A stretch of DNA of 35,676 nucleotides from Deltaproteobacteria bacterium (GCA_016875225.1 VGRW01000035.1:1-35676); one strand, 5' to 3'; shown: positions 24,787 to 35,676, counted from the first letter of the stretch. Notes: generated from the letters alone by a model not told the origin. Program-made: numbers and translations.

Positions 24787-24809
24787 GGCCCGGCCATCGG
24801 CCGGGCGCG

Positions 24810-25910
24810 CTACCCGCTGAAGCCGCCGGCTGGCGGCGCCGTCGCCCGCTGGCGCAGGAAGTGGTCGCAGAGCACCAGCGCGACCATCGCCTCGACGATC
24901 GGCACCGCGCGCGGCAGCACGCACGGGTCGTGCCGCCCCTGCGCCTCGAGCGTGACGGGCTCGAGCGCGCGGTTCACGGTCGCCTGCTCCTTGCGGATCG
25001 TCGCGGTCGGCTTGAACGCCGCGCGAATCACGATCGGCTCGCCGTTCGAGATTCCCCCCTGCACGCCGCCCGAGCGGTTGGTGCGCGTGGCCACACGACC
25101 GCCGCTCGAGACGAACGCGTCGTTGTGCTCGCTGCCGGTCATCCGCGCGCCGGCGAAGCCCGAGCCGATCTCGAAACCCTTGCAGGCGGGAAGCGACAGC
25201 ATCGCGCGCGCGAGCTCGGCGTCGAGCTTCTCGAAGACAGGCTCGCCGAGCCCCGCGGGAACGCCGTGCGCGACGCAGGTCACCACCCCGCCGAGCGAGT
25301 CACCCGCGCGCCGCGCGTCGTCGATGCGGCGGGTCATCTCCTCGGCCGCCGCCGGGTCCGGGCAGCGCGTGATCGACGCCTCGACCTGCTCGCGCGTCAC
25401 GGCGAGCAGGTCGCACTTCGCCTCGACCGCGTGCACCTGCGAGACGAACGCGACGATCTCGCCGAAGCCGTTCGCGCGCAGCAGCTTGCGCGCGATCGCG
25501 CCCGCGGCGACGCGCCCGATCGTCTCCCGCGCGCTCGCGCGTCCGCCGCCCTGCCAGTTGCGGATGCCGTACTTCGCCTCGTAGGTGTAGTCGGCGTGCG
25601 AGGGCCGGTACACGTCGCGCATCGCCTCGTAGGCCTCCGGTCGCGCGTCCTCGTTGTGCACGAGCACGAGAATGGGCGTGCCCAGCGTCCGGCCCTCGAA
25701 CACGCCCGACAGGATCTCCGCGCGGTCGGCCTCCTGGCGGGGCGTGGTGAGCCGGCTCTGGCCGGGCCGGCGCCGGTCGAGCTCGAGCTGGATCTCGGCC
25801 ACGTCGAGCGGAAGCTGCGCGGGGCAGCCGTCGATCACCACCCCGACCGCGCCGCCGTGCGACTCGCCGAAGGTCTGGATCCGGAAGATCTGTCCGAAGC
25901 TCGAGCTCAC
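24810..25910 (-). CDS. aroC: Chorismate synthase
   Basis: 366 residues, normal length. The start [19 protein letters not shown] is the AroC signature (GESHG), followed by [17 protein letters not shown] (FMN/EPSP site), [17 protein letters not shown] and [13 protein letters not shown] near the C-terminal third. It turns EPSP into chorismate using reduced FMN, the last shikimate step. It is 7 bp downstream of the Smr gene in the housekeeping run. Confidence 0.98.
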   Translation of the reverse strand: MSSSFGQIFRIQTFGESHGGAVGVVIDGCPAQLPLDVAEIQLELDRRRPGQSRLTTPRQEADRAEILSGVFEGRTLGTPILVLVHNEDARPEAYEAMRDVYRPSHADYTYEAKYGIRNWQGGGRASARETIGRVAAGAIARKLLRANGFGEIVAFVSQVHAVEAKCDLLAVTREQVEASITRCPDPAAAEEMTRRIDDARRAGDSLGGVVTCVAHGVPAGLGEPVFEKLDAELARAMLSLPACKGFEIGSGFAGARMTGSEHNDAFVSSGGRVATRTNRSGGVQGGISNGEPIVIRAAFKPTATIRKEQATVNRALEPVTLEAQGRHDPCVLPRAVPIVEAMVALVLCDHFLRQRATAPPAGGFSG

Positions 25911-25917
25911 CTCGGGA

Positions 25918-26496
25918 TCATAAGGGGCGCCGCTTCGGCGCGCCGGGCCCCTTGCGCAGCAGGACGCAGCTCGCGCCGAGGCCGCCGTCGGCCTGCCGCG
26001 CGGACGCCCAGGCCAGCACGATCTGGCGCGCCGGCCCGCGCGCGAGCCAGCGCGGCAGGCTCGGCTTCAGCACCGCCTCGCCGTTTCGCGAGCGGTTGCC
26101 GCGTCCGTGCACGATCCGCACGCAGCGAAGTCCCCGGGCGTGCGACTCGACGATGAAGCCCTCGACCAGGGCGCGCGCGGTCTTTGCGTCGCAGCCGTGC
26201 AGGTCGAGGTCGGCCTGCAGCGTGAACTCGCCCCGGCGCAGCCGCCGCAGCACCCGCGGGTCGAGGCCGGGAACCGAGCCCTGCGAGAGCTCCTCGGATT
26301 CGCGCAGATCGAACGGCGTCTCGCCGTTCACCAGCGCGTCGAGCTCGCGCATGACCTCGCGCTCGCGGTCGGAGATCGGCACGGGCTTTCGGTAGCAGAT
26401 CTGCGGCCCGCGCTGCTCGCTCGAGAGCTTGCGGACTCCTTCCATCGCCTCCGCGAACTCCGCGTCGTCGTCGTGGTCGTCGCCGCGCTGCTTCAT
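25918..26496 (-). CDS. Smr-domain protein
   Basis: 192 residues. The N-terminal 90 residues are charged and DUF2027/YdaL-like ([19 protein letters not shown], then [19 protein letters not shown]). The Smr domain covers about 95-185: [20 protein letters not shown] and [12 protein letters not shown] with [13 protein letters not shown]. The DLHG and HGxG motifs are those of Smr endonuclease-like domains. The overall shape is that of the YdaL/SmrA-type small proteins. Possible roles in DNA or RNA repair are inferred from the family and its place next to mutY (18 bp). Confidence 0.93.
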   Translation of the reverse strand: MKQRGDDHDDDAEFAEAMEGVRKLSSEQRGPQICYRKPVPISDREREVMRELDALVNGETPFDLRESEELSQGSVPGLDPRVLRRLRRGEFTLQADLDLHGCDAKTARALVEGFIVESHARGLRCVRIVHGRGNRSRNGEAVLKPSLPRWLARGPARQIVLAWASARQADGGLGASCVLLRKGPGAPKRRPL

Positions 26497-26514
26497 GGGG
26501 CCCCCTCGAGAAGC

Positions 26515-27576
26515 TCACCAGGATGGACGCGAGAGCGCCAGGACTTTCTTCATCAGCGCCGAGAGCGGAAGCCGCGCCGCGTCGGCCTTTCCGCAGAGCT
26601 TCGCGTCCGCGCGCGCGCGGGTCGCGAGCCGTCCGCCGCGGTCTTCCAGCGCGACGAGCTCGAGCCGGAGATCGATGTGGCTGAACGCGTGCCGGACGCT
26701 TCCGAGGGCGGCGCCGGGCGCGACCGCGATCCCCGCGCGCTCGCGCACCAGCTCGACCAGCGCGCTAGCCGGCGAATCGGCGACGTTCGGCAGCTCCCAG
26801 AGACCGCCGAGGAGACCGCGCGGGGGGCGGCGCAGAAGCAGCACGCGCCCGCGCCGGAGCAGCACGCCCGCAAGCGCCCGCTGCTCGCGCGGCCGGGCCT
26901 TCGGCTTCGGGGCGGGAAACGCCTCGGGCCGGCCGGTCGAAACCGCCTGGCAGAGCGACCCGAGCGGGCAAGCGGGGCAACGCGGCTGTCGCGGCGTGCA
27001 GACGGTCGCGCCGAGCTCCATCAGCGCCTGGTTCCACAGGTCGGGGTCGCGCTCGGGCACGAGCTCGCGTGCGAGCCGCCACGCTTCGGCGTCGGCGATC
27101 TTCTCGCGCGCGAACAGGCGAGCGAGCACGCGGCGCACGTTTCCGTCGACGATCGCCGCGGGCTCCTTGAAGGCGATGCTGCGCAGCGCGCCCGCGGTGT
27201 AGGGGCCGACGCCGGGCAGCGCCGCCAGCGCCTCTGCGGAGCGCGGAACACGGCCGCCGTGCTCGCGCACCACCGCCTGTGCGGCGCGGCGCAGGTTCCG
27301 CGCGCGCGCGTAGTAGCCGAGCCCCGCCCAGAGGCGCAGCACGTCCTCCTCGTCGGCGGACGCGAGCGCGGCCAGATCCGGAAACGCCGCGAGGAAGCGC
27401 TCGTAGTACGGGATCGCCGTCTCGACGCGCGTCTGCTGCAGCATCGTCTCGGAGAGCCAGATCCGGTACGGGTCGGAGCTGCGCCGCCAGGGCAGGTCCC
27501 GGCGCGCGACCCGGTACCAGTCGATCAGCCGTCGCCGAATGGTGTCGCGCCGGGCGCGCTCGATCTCGGCGGCCAT
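26515..27576 (-). CDS. mutY: A/G-specific adenine glycosylase
   Basis: 353 residues, typical MutY length. The general acid E43 is in WLSETMLQQT, the helix-hairpin-helix is LPGVGPYTAGA (120-130), the catalytic Asp is D144 in IVDGNVRRV, and the 4Fe-4S cysteines are C193-X6-C200-X2-C203-X5-C209. The C-terminal part, from about residue 225, is the NUDIX-like 8-oxoG recognition domain (GVLLRRGRVLLLRRPPRGLLGGLWELP, ending in FSHIDLRLEL). It excises adenine opposite 8-oxoguanine. ATG 27576 follows the M23 gene by 8 bp. Confidence 0.97.
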   Translation of the reverse strand: MAAEIERARRDTIRRRLIDWYRVARRDLPWRRSSDPYRIWLSETMLQQTRVETAIPYYERFLAAFPDLAALASADEEDVLRLWAGLGYYARARNLRRAAQAVVREHGGRVPRSAEALAALPGVGPYTAGALRSIAFKEPAAIVDGNVRRVLARLFAREKIADAEAWRLARELVPERDPDLWNQALMELGATVCTPRQPRCPACPLGSLCQAVSTGRPEAFPAPKPKARPREQRALAGVLLRRGRVLLLRRPPRGLLGGLWELPNVADSPASALVELVRERAGIAVAPGAALGSVRHAFSHIDLRLELVALEDRGGRLATRARADAKLCGKADAARLPLSALMKKVLALSRPSW

Positions 27577-27584
27577 GGCGCGCC

Positions 27585-28907
27585 TCAGGGCACGGCGGCT
27601 GCGGCCTCGAGCTTGCCCTCGATGTGCTCGGCGATCCACTTCGGGTCGAACCACTCCAGCGGGTCCACGAAGTGCCCGCCGAGGATCATCGCGAAGTGCA
27701 GGTGGTCGCCGCCTGCGAGCCCCGTGGTGCCGCTCTTGCCCAGGGACTCGCCCTTCGCCACCGGGCGGCCCTTCTCTGCCGAGATCTCGGAGAGGTGCCC
27801 GTACAGGCTGAACAGCCCGAGCCCGTGATCGACGATCACCGTGTTGCCGTAGATGCCGAGCGGCCCCGCGAAGACGACCACGCCGTCGTTCGCGGCCGGA
27901 ATCGCGTCGTGCGAGGTCGAGGCGAAGTCGTAGCCCATGTGGGTCTGCTGATCGACGACCTCGCCGTTGTACACGTAGTTGCGTCGCTCGGCGAACTTCG
28001 CTCCCGCGTGCGCGTTCGGCATCTGCGCGAACGCGCCGGACCAGATCCGATCCGGGCTGGAGCTCGAGGTGATCTCGACCAGCTTCTCGCCGTTCTCCTG
28101 GCGCATCTCGCGGTTGATCTTCAGATAGCCCTCGAGCGGCGTGCCCCTGAACGAGCCGAGCAGCTCGGCCACCTTGCTCTGCATGAACGAGTCCGAGAGC
28201 GTGATCGTGTCCTCCGGGAAGCCGCGCTCCATCACGTTCGCGACCAGCGCGATCCGGGTCTCGTTTCCCGCGCGGTCCTGCGCGACGAGGATCGGCTTCG
28301 CGCCGTCGGCTGCGTCGGACGGGATCGCGTAGAAGGCGAGGCGCCGCTTCTTGTCCCGCGAATCGACGAAGCCGGGGAAGAAGCGCTCGCCCACGGCGAT
28401 GCCGCTCTTCTCGACGCCCTCCTCGACGGTGTAGATCGCGAGCTCCGAGCCGCCTTTTCGCACGTAGGTGAGCCCGGTGAGGAGCGACGCGCGCGGTGGC
28501 TGGGTGTCGATCGTGAGCGGGATCGAGGGATCGCTCTTGTTGCCCATCCAGGAGTAGTCGCTCGCCTCGACGATCAGCGTGGCCGGCCCGTCGGCGATGC
28601 CGAGCTCCTTCGCGTTCACCACGACCTTGATCGGCCGCTCGATGTCCAGGCTCGCGCCCAGGACGGGGTTGCCCGGGTACGCTTCTTCCGCGAGGCCCCA
28701 TTCCTCTCCGCCCACGCGAAGCGTGACCTTCGCGGAGCGCAGGCCCATGCCCTCGTCCGAGAGGCGGAACTCGTGCTCGTAGCTCGCGCCGGCGAAGGCT
28801 GAAGCAGTGCGCGTCGCGATCACCGGTGGCGTGCGCTCCACGCGCGTGTACACCAGATAGCCGCCCGCGAAGAGCAGCAGAAGCACGATGAGTCGGACGA
28901 CTCGCAT
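27585..28907 (-). CDS. M23-family (LytM) metallopeptidase with N-terminal anchor
   Basis: 440 residues. One N-terminal membrane segment (LIVLLLLFAGGYLVY) puts the rest in the periplasm. Residues 25-290 contain beta-sandwich-like repeats (Ig-like). The LytM domain has the full set of zinc/catalytic residues: H323 and D327 (THMGYDFA), H371 (YGHLSE) and H402/H404 (GDHLHFAM). It is therefore probably an active D,D-endopeptidase for peptidoglycan, not a pseudoenzyme like EnvC. It lies between acs and mutY in the same operon. Large Ig-type linker is not a textbook NlpD/EnvC layout. Confidence 0.93.
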   Translation of the reverse strand: MRVVRLIVLLLLFAGGYLVYTRVERTPPVIATRTASAFAGASYEHEFRLSDEGMGLRSAKVTLRVGGEEWGLAEEAYPGNPVLGASLDIERPIKVVVNAKELGIADGPATLIVEASDYSWMGNKSDPSIPLTIDTQPPRASLLTGLTYVRKGGSELAIYTVEEGVEKSGIAVGERFFPGFVDSRDKKRRLAFYAIPSDAADGAKPILVAQDRAGNETRIALVANVMERGFPEDTITLSDSFMQSKVAELLGSFRGTPLEGYLKINREMRQENGEKLVEITSSSSPDRIWSGAFAQMPNAHAGAKFAERRNYVYNGEVVDQQTHMGYDFASTSHDAIPAANDGVVVFAGPLGIYGNTVIVDHGLGLFSLYGHLSEISAEKGRPVAKGESLGKSGTTGLAGGDHLHFAMILGGHFVDPLEWFDPKWIAEHIEGKLEAAAAVP

Positions 28908-28942
28908 TCAGATCCCTCCTGATCCCCGCGAGAGCGGGGTCG

Positions 28943-30910
<1,968 letters not shown>

Positions 30911-30918
30911 GAACTCGC

Positions 30919-32229
30919 CTAGCTCCTCATCCATGCTTCGACGTCCGCGATCTCTTTCGGGATCGCGGCGGTCAGGTTCTCGAATCCGCTCTCGGAAAGG
31001 ACCACGTCGTCCTCGATTCGCACGCCGATCCCGCGCAGGTGCTCGGGCGTCTTCGGCTCGGTCCGGCTGAAGTACAGCCCGGGCTCGATCGTGAAGCAGA
31101 TGCCCGGCTCGAGCGCGCGCGGCTTGCCGTCGACGAAGGTGCGGCCCACGTCGTGCACGTCGAGGCCGAGCAGGTGTCCGGTCGTGTGCATGTAGAAGGG
31201 CTTGTAGGCCTCGGTCTGGATCAGCTCGTCGACGTCGCCCGAGAGCGCGCCGAGCGCGACCAGGCCGACCACCAGCTCGCGCAGGGCCGCGGCGTGCATC
31301 TGCGGCAGCGTGACTCCGGGCGCGATCGCGGCGAACGCCGCGGCCTGCGCGGAGAGCACCGCCTGGTACACGTCGCGCGCCGCGCCGCTGAACCGGCCGC
31401 CGACCGGGTATGTGCGCGTCACGTCGGAGGCGTAGCCGTGCAGCTCCACGCCCGCGTCGATCAGCACCAGCTCTCCCTCGCGAAGCGCGTCGCGGTTCTC
31501 GACGTAGTGCAGCACGGTCGCGTTCTCGCCCGAGCCGACGATCGGGCTGTACGCCGGACCCGAGCCGCCGCGCCTTCGGAACACGTGCAGCAGCGCGGCC
31601 TCGAGCTCGTACTCGCGCGCGCCGGGCTGCGCGAGCCGCGCGGCCGCCTGGTGCGCCTCGCGCGAGATCACCGCTGCGGCGCGCATCAGCGCGAGCTCGC
31701 GCGGCGACTTGCGCAGCCGCATCTCGTGGATCCGATCGTGCGGCGAGATCACCTCCGACGGCGCCGACACGCCGCGGCGCGCGCGCCCGCGCACGTCCGC
31801 GAGCGCCGCGATCACGCGCTCGTCGAGCTCGCGGTCGTGTCCGAACGTGTGGTACAGCCGCGGGCGGTTCTCGATCAGACCCGGAAGCCGCGCGGCGAGC
31901 TCGCCGATCGGGTACGCCTCGTCCGCGCCGAAGCTCGCGACCGCGCCCTCGACCCCCGGCCGACGCCCGTTCCAGGTCTCGAGCAGCGGATCGCGCGGCT
32001 GCACGAAGAAGACGAAGCGGTCCTTGGAGAGCACCGCGACCGCCTCGGCCTGCTCGAAGCCCGTCAGATACCAGAGGTCCGAGTCCTGCCGGAACACGTA
32101 GTCCGTGTCGTGCGACCGCGTGCGCGAACGCCCGCCGGGAACGAGCGCCACGCCCTCGCCGAGCTGGCTCTGGAGCGCGCGCCGCCGCTCGGCGAGCTCG
32201 GTGGGCGGAACGGGTTCGATTGCGGGCAA
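30919..32229 (-). CDS. pepP: Xaa-Pro aminopeptidase (aminopeptidase P)
   Basis: 436 residues, like E. coli PepP (441). The di-metal ligands are D258 and D269 ([17 protein letters not shown]), H352 ([13 protein letters not shown]), E382 (TIEPGLYF) and E406 (GVRIEDDVV). [15 protein letters not shown] marks the PepP N-domain. It removes N-terminal residues before proline in the cytosol. The TTG at 32229 is chosen because a GGAG sits 5 bp upstream and no ATG or GTG fits. First gene of the housekeeping run; divergent from the dsbD-like gene with 134 bp between starts, which must hold both promoters, although I see no clear boxes. Confidence 0.96.
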   Translation of the reverse strand: MPAIEPVPPTELAERRRALQSQLGEGVALVPGGRSRTRSHDTDYVFRQDSDLWYLTGFEQAEAVAVLSKDRFVFFVQPRDPLLETWNGRRPGVEGAVASFGADEAYPIGELAARLPGLIENRPRLYHTFGHDRELDERVIAALADVRGRARRGVSAPSEVISPHDRIHEMRLRKSPRELALMRAAAVISREAHQAAARLAQPGAREYELEAALLHVFRRRGGSGPAYSPIVGSGENATVLHYVENRDALREGELVLIDAGVELHGYASDVTRTYPVGGRFSGAARDVYQAVLSAQAAAFAAIAPGVTLPQMHAAALRELVVGLVALGALSGDVDELIQTEAYKPFYMHTTGHLLGLDVHDVGRTFVDGKPRALEPGICFTIEPGLYFSRTEPKTPEHLRGIGVRIEDDVVLSESGFENLTAAIPKEIADVEAWMRS

Positions 32230-32234
32230 CGAGA

Positions 32235-32241
32235 CTCCCCC
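32235..32241 (-). promoter_or_regulatory. Ribosome-binding site deciding the TTG start of pepP
   Basis: On the minus strand the purine run GGGGGAG ends 5 bp before the TTG at 32229. No ATG or GTG near the PepP N-domain competes, so this site fixes the start. Confidence 0.6.
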
Positions 32242-32363
32242 GGAAGACCGGGCGCGAGGGTACCAATCACTCGCGGCTCGGGCACCTCCGGGGGCGAGTT
32301 GCCGCTCCGCTTCCGGGTCGTGAATCACAGCCCGGAGCGCGCCGCGCGCCGAAGCTCTTCTAG

Positions 32364-34046
32364 ATGGGAACGAAGCGGTGGCTCGGCGGGGCGGCATTGG
32401 CGCTGGTGTGCACGACACCCGCGGCCGGCCGCGCCGCACCCGAGCCGCTTCCGGTTCGCGGCGAGATCGAGTTCGAGAGCGGCGCTTCGCCGCGTTTGGG
32501 CGTGCGGCTCGAGATCGATCCGGGCTGGCACATCTACGGTGAAGAGGTCGGGGACGTCGGCCTGCCGACGAGGCTCGACTGGAAGATCGACGGCGGAAGC
32601 GTCGGGCCGACCGAGTACCCAGACCCCGAGCCGTTCGCCGACGCCGAGGCCGGCGTCACGAGCTTCGGCTACGCCGGCCGCGTGGTTCTCTCGAGCCCGG
32701 TCGCGCTCGGACCCTGGCGCGACGGCGCGAGAATGGCGCGAGTCGACGTGCGCTTCCTGGCCTGCAGCAACGTCTGCGTCCCGGGAACCCTCGCGCTCTC
32801 GCGCGATCTCGCGCCGGCGCTCGGTGGCGCTGCGCAGGCAGGCCTGCCGTTTCCGCGCGTGCTCGCGCTCGCGCTGCTCGGGGGTCTCCTGCTCAACCTG
32901 ATGCCGTGCGTGCTGCCGGTGCTCGCGCTCAAGGCCTTCGCGCTCGCCGATCTCGCGGGTCGCGGCCGGCGCGAAGTTCTCGCGCACGGGGCGGGCTACG
33001 TCGCAGGTGTTCTGGTCTCGATGCTCGCGCTGGCGCTCGTGGTGATCGCGCTTCGCGCGGGCGGCACCGCGGTCGGCTGGGGCTTCCAGTTCCAGGAGCC
33101 CGCCTACCCGCTCGCGGTCGCGGGGCTCCTGGTCGTGCTGGCGCTGAACCTCTTCGGCGTCTTCGAAGTCGCCGCGCCGGCGGGTCTTGCGAGCGTCGGC
33201 GCGGGCGCGGCGGGCGCGAGCCGCTCGTTCCTGGATGGCCTGCTCGCCGTGGCGCTCGCCACGCCGTGCTCGGCGCCGTTTCTCGGCACCGCCGTCGGCG
33301 TCGCGTTCGCGAGCCGCGCGCCCGAGACACTCGCGATCTTCGCCGCGCTCGGGATCGGGCTCGCGCTTCCGCTCGCGCTCGTGGCGCTGGCTCCCGGGCT
33401 CGCGCGCTTCCTGCCGCGCTCCGGCGCGTGGATGGCGCGGCTTCGCGTGGTGCTCGGCTTTGCGCTGCTTTCGAGCGCCGCCTGGCTGCTCTGGATCTTC
33501 GGCCGCCTCTCGGGAGTCGACGCGCTCGCGGCGGCGCTGGGCTGCATGGTGGCGCTGGCGTTCGCGGCGTGGGTCTTCGGCGCGCTGCAGCAGTCCGAGC
33601 GCGGCGGCCGCGGGCTCGCTCTGGCGGCTTGCGTGGCGCTGCTTGCGCCGGTCGGGCTTCGCCCGCTGTCCCAGGAGCGTGCGGCCGCCGGTCCGTCGTC
33701 CTACTCGCCCGAGGCGGTGGCGACGGAGCTTCGCGACGGCCGCCCGGTCTTCGTCGAGTTCACCGCCGACTGGTGTCTCACCTGCAAGGCGAACGAGCGA
33801 CTCGTGCTGGCGAGCGAGCGGGTGAAGGCCGCGCTCGCGCGCCGACGCTTTGCGGTGTTGAAGGCGGACTGGACGCGTCGCGACGAGGCGATCCGCCTGG
33901 AGCTCGCGCGCTTCGGCCGCGCCGGCGTTCCGCTCTACGTGCTCTGGTTCCCGTCCGCGCCCGACTCGCCGCGGGAGCTGCCCGAGCTGATCACGGTCGA
34001 CTCGCTCGTCGACGCTCTCGGGAAGGATCCCAGCGATGGCGCGTGA
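32364..34046 (+). CDS. dsbD: DsbD-like thiol:disulfide interchange protein
   Basis: 560 residues with signal peptide and all three DsbD parts. The alpha-type domain (26-155) has C134/C138 (FLACSNVCVPG). The eight-helix membrane domain has the paired cysteines C182 (NLMPCVLPV) and C302 (ATPCSAPFL). The thioredoxin-like gamma domain has C471/C474 (ADWCLTCKANE). It moves electrons from cytosolic thioredoxin to periplasmic thiols, for example to DsbC or cytochrome c assembly proteins. Its stop lies 11 bp inside the next gene, so both are coupled. Confidence 0.95.
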   Translation: MGTKRWLGGAALALVCTTPAAGRAAPEPLPVRGEIEFESGASPRLGVRLEIDPGWHIYGEEVGDVGLPTRLDWKIDGGSVGPTEYPDPEPFADAEAGVTSFGYAGRVVLSSPVALGPWRDGARMARVDVRFLACSNVCVPGTLALSRDLAPALGGAAQAGLPFPRVLALALLGGLLLNLMPCVLPVLALKAFALADLAGRGRREVLAHGAGYVAGVLVSMLALALVVIALRAGGTAVGWGFQFQEPAYPLAVAGLLVVLALNLFGVFEVAAPAGLASVGAGAAGASRSFLDGLLAVALATPCSAPFLGTAVGVAFASRAPETLAIFAALGIGLALPLALVALAPGLARFLPRSGAWMARLRVVLGFALLSSAAWLLWIFGRLSGVDALAAALGCMVALAFAAWVFGALQQSERGGRGLALAACVALLAPVGLRPLSQERAAAGPSSYSPEAVATELRDGRPVFVEFTADWCLTCKANERLVLASERVKAALARRRFAVLKADWTRRDEAIRLELARFGRAGVPLYVLWFPSAPDSPRELPELITVDSLVDALGKDPSDGA

Positions 34047-34764
34047 GCTCGCGCTCGCGCTGGTCGCCGCGCTGCTCTGCGCCTCGCGCGCGGTCGCGGA
34101 TCCGGCGCTGCCCGAGACCACGCTTCCCCTGCACCTAGTCGGCACGGTCGTCGCCGCGCAGCCCGAGCGCTCGATCGCGGTGATCGAGAGCGCGGGCAAG
34201 GCCTCTGTGCTTCGCGCGGGTGACGACGTCGGCGGAGCGCAGTTGCGGGAGATCCACAAGGACGGCGTGGTGCTCGCGCTCTCGGGCCGGGTCGCGCCCT
34301 CCGCGAGCGGCCGAGCGAGCGCCGCCGTCTGGGCGCCCGAGTCCGGCGCGAGCGCGGATTCGCGCGACGAGCGCGAACCGATGCTCCGGCGCGCCGTGCC
34401 ACACGCACGCGCGCGAGCTGTGTCCGCCCGCGACGCGCGGCAGCCGGGTCGCTCCGCATCCGAACCCGCGAGCCCGGACGCGCTGCTCGCGTCGCTCTCG
34501 GGCCAGGCGCGCTACGCGCCGGTGCAGGACGCGAGCGGAGCGCTGCATGGATTGGCGCTGCTGGACGTGCGCCCCGACAGCGCGCTCGAGCGCATCGGCC
34601 TGCGCAGCGGCGACGTGGTGGTCTCGGTCGCGGGCGTGAAGCTCGCCCAGGGCTCGCGCGCGTTCGACGCGCTGCGCGCGCTCGACCCGAGCGCTGGCGG
34701 AGAAGTCCTGATCGAGCGGCAGGGCGTGCCGACACGGATCGCGGTTCCGCCCGGCGCGCTCTAG
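34036..34764 (+). CDS. GspC-like (type II secretion C) protein: HR plus PDZ domains
   Basis: 242 residues. A signal-like N-terminus (ALALVAALLCASRAVA) is followed by TLPLHLVGTVVAAQPERSIAVIE and AGDDVGGAQLREIHKDGVVL, the homology region (HR) of GspC/PulC. A Ser/Arg-rich linker leads to a PDZ domain at about 155-242 (GLALLDVRPDSALERIGLRSGDVVVSVAG). In T2SS, GspC joins inner-membrane parts to the secretin GspD. Here no other T2SS genes are visible. GGAAGG 9 bp before the ATG supports the start. Coupled to dsbD by an 11-bp overlap. Confidence 0.8.
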   Translation: MARELALALVAALLCASRAVADPALPETTLPLHLVGTVVAAQPERSIAVIESAGKASVLRAGDDVGGAQLREIHKDGVVLALSGRVAPSASGRASAAVWAPESGASADSRDEREPMLRRAVPHARARAVSARDARQPGRSASEPASPDALLASLSGQARYAPVQDASGALHGLALLDVRPDSALERIGLRSGDVVVSVAGVKLAQGSRAFDALRALDPSAGGEVLIERQGVPTRIAVPPGAL

Positions 34765-34795
34765 CCCGCGCGCGCGATCGGCCGATACCGAACCC

Positions 34796-35140
34796 ATGTG
34801 GCGCACGGTGATTCCCCAGCTCCCGGTCGCGGACGTCGCCGCGACCCAGACCTGGTACCGCGACATGCTGGGCCTCGAGATCGCCTGGACCCGCGGCGAC
34901 GGCTTCGGCGCCGTGCGCGCGAACGGCGCCGAGCTCTTCTTCGCGAAGACCCCCGAGCCGCGCCCCCCCGCGACCTGCTGCGTACTCGTCGACGATGCCG
35001 ACTTCGTCTACGCCGTCTGCCGCGAGCACGACGTCCCGATCGAAGAGCCCATCTCGTCCAAGCCCTGGGGCATGCGCGAGTTCAGCATCCGCGATCCGAA
35101 CGGCCACCTGCTGCGCATCGGCCACTCGACTCGGAGGTAA
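34796..35140 (+). CDS. VOC-superfamily (glyoxalase/bleomycin-resistance-like) protein
   Basis: 114 residues, a single VOC module. It has IPQLPVADVAATQTWYRDMLGLEI at the start and EFSIRDPNGHLLRIGHS at the end, the classic beta-alpha-beta-beta-beta ends of the fold. A glutamate and histidine for metal are not in the usual glyoxalase I places, so the reaction or ligand is unknown. It follows the GspC-like gene by 31 bp on the same strand. Confidence 0.88.
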   Translation: MWRTVIPQLPVADVAATQTWYRDMLGLEIAWTRGDGFGAVRANGAELFFAKTPEPRPPATCCVLVDDADFVYAVCREHDVPIEEPISSKPWGMREFSIRDPNGHLLRIGHSTRR

Positions 35141-35189
35141 GCCGGAAAAAAGCGACCCCTTCCCGCGAGCATCGCGTAAGCTCGTGCGG

Positions 35190-35465
35190 ATGAAGCGCCG
35201 CTGCCTCGTGACCCTGACTCTCGCGCTCGCGTGTCTTGCCGCGGCGAGTGCGAGCGCGCAGGCGGAGCCCCCGGCCGATGCCTTGGTCGGCGAGGTTCCG
35301 TTCCTGACTCACTCGGAGACGAACCGCGTCTTCATCGACCTTGCGCCCGAAGGCAAGCGCCCGTTCCGGCTCCTGCTCGACACGGGCGCATCGGACTCGG
35401 TGCTCACTCCGGGCTACGCGCGCGAGCTCGGTGAACCACCCCGGGTTCCCCGGAGACTCGATTAG
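35190..35465 (+). pseudogene. Retropepsin-like aspartyl protease gene, cut by an IS3 element
   Basis: From ATG 35190: a signal peptide (CLVTLTLALACLAAASASAQA), then VPFLTHSETNRVFIDLAP and RPFRLLLDTGASDSVLTPGY. LLDTGASDS is the active-site loop of bacterial retropepsin-like proteases. Native sequence stops at about base 35431, where the IS end (TGAACC...) begins; the frame then runs 11 more codons in the IS to a stop at 35465. A whole family member would be about 100 or more residues longer and would need the distal half of the fold. The rest probably continues beyond the IS, outside the window. Confidence 0.75.
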
Positions 35466-35676
35466 TTGAGTCCGGCCTCCATGACCGGAGCTTCTTCTCG
35501 TCCCGCATAGTACTTCGCCTCGAGCTCGACGGGCGGGATGTCCCCGATTGAGCTGAGCAGCCGACGGTTATTCCACCAGTCGACCCACTCCAGTGTCGCG
35601 AACTCGACCTGTTCGATGTTCCTCCACGGACCGTTGCGCCGAATGACCTCGGTCTTGTAGAGACCGTTGATCGTCT
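35432..35676. mobile_element. IS3-family insertion sequence, one end only
   Basis: The element begins with TGAACCACCCCGGGTTCCCC, a TG-starting terminal inverted repeat of the IS3 group (TGAACCGCCCCGGGTT is the form I recall). It is followed 30 bp inside by the reverse stop of an IS3 transposase. The other end and the target duplication are outside the window. The host gene at the boundary is interrupted in its protease fold. Confidence 0.82.
35462..35676 (-). CDS. IS3-family transposase OrfB, C-terminal part (partial)
   Basis: The last 71 codons are visible, ending at TAA. They read TINGLYKTEVI, GPWRNIEQVEFATLEWVDWW, NNRRLLSSIGDIPPVE and LEAKYYA, the standard rve integrase core end of IS3/IS2-type transposases. 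The catalytic Glu of DDE should lie just upstream of the visible TINGLYK, outside the window. It cuts and joins the IS ends. Confidence 0.9.
   Translation of the reverse strand, partial: TINGLYKTEVIRRNGPWRNIEQVEFATLEWVDWWNNRRLLSSIGDIPPVELEAKYYAGREEAPVMEAGLN

Overview
The window is very GC-rich and gene-dense, with bacterial operons, GTG/TTG starts and many 1-4 bp gene overlaps. Gene content (LL-diaminopimelate aminotransferase, a bacterial Mesh1-type hydrolase, a TMTC-like glycosyltransferase with TPRs, Baeyer-Villiger-type monooxygenase, P450 and acyl-CoA dehydrogenase) suggests a Gram-negative soil or aquatic bacterium of the broad deltaproteobacterial/Myxococcota/Binatota kind. The lineage is an inference; there is no rRNA or other marker to settle it. 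No tRNA, rRNA or CRISPR was seen.

Layout. 1-2.1 kb: the end of a processive family 2 glycosyltransferase followed by a receiver-PilZ response regulator, which looks like a c-di-GMP-controlled polysaccharide pair. 2.0-6.6 kb: a TMTC-like membrane glycosyltransferase, aquaporin Z, a three-repeat YcgJ-like lipoprotein, a GNAT acetyltransferase and a methyltransferase. 6.6-11.1 kb: a minus-strand run (lipoprotein, HIT protein, flavin monooxygenase, beta-carbonic anhydrase, SIMPL protein, Mesh1-like ppGpp hydrolase) with several overlapping starts and stops.

11.1-16.5 kb is the accessory part and the most interesting stretch. It holds a decayed toxin-antitoxin pair (both genes internally deleted), a PD-(D/E)XK nuclease fused to a DUF2075 helicase, a SHOCT lipoprotein, and a P-loop-like/deoxycytidylate deaminase protein of the anti-phage AvcD/dCTP-deaminase type. 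A 241-bp leader that could hold an RNA antitoxin precedes the deaminase gene, and a small translationally coupled gene follows it. I read this as a small defence island.

16.5-23.8 kb: a lipoprotein, a cytochrome P450, then a minus-strand operon of 2Fe-2S ferredoxin, short CbiX-type protein, dapL and acyl-CoA dehydrogenase. These are followed by a CinA/MoeA-fold protein, a PAS protein and a small DUF4079-like membrane protein, ending in a strong hairpin. 23.8-32.2 kb: one long minus-strand housekeeping operon, pepP-acs-M23 peptidase-mutY-smr-aroC-cvpA, with gaps of 7-35 bp. 32.3-35.1 kb: dsbD-like, GspC-like and VOC genes on the plus strand. The window ends in a retropepsin-like gene that is cut by the end of an IS3-family insertion sequence.
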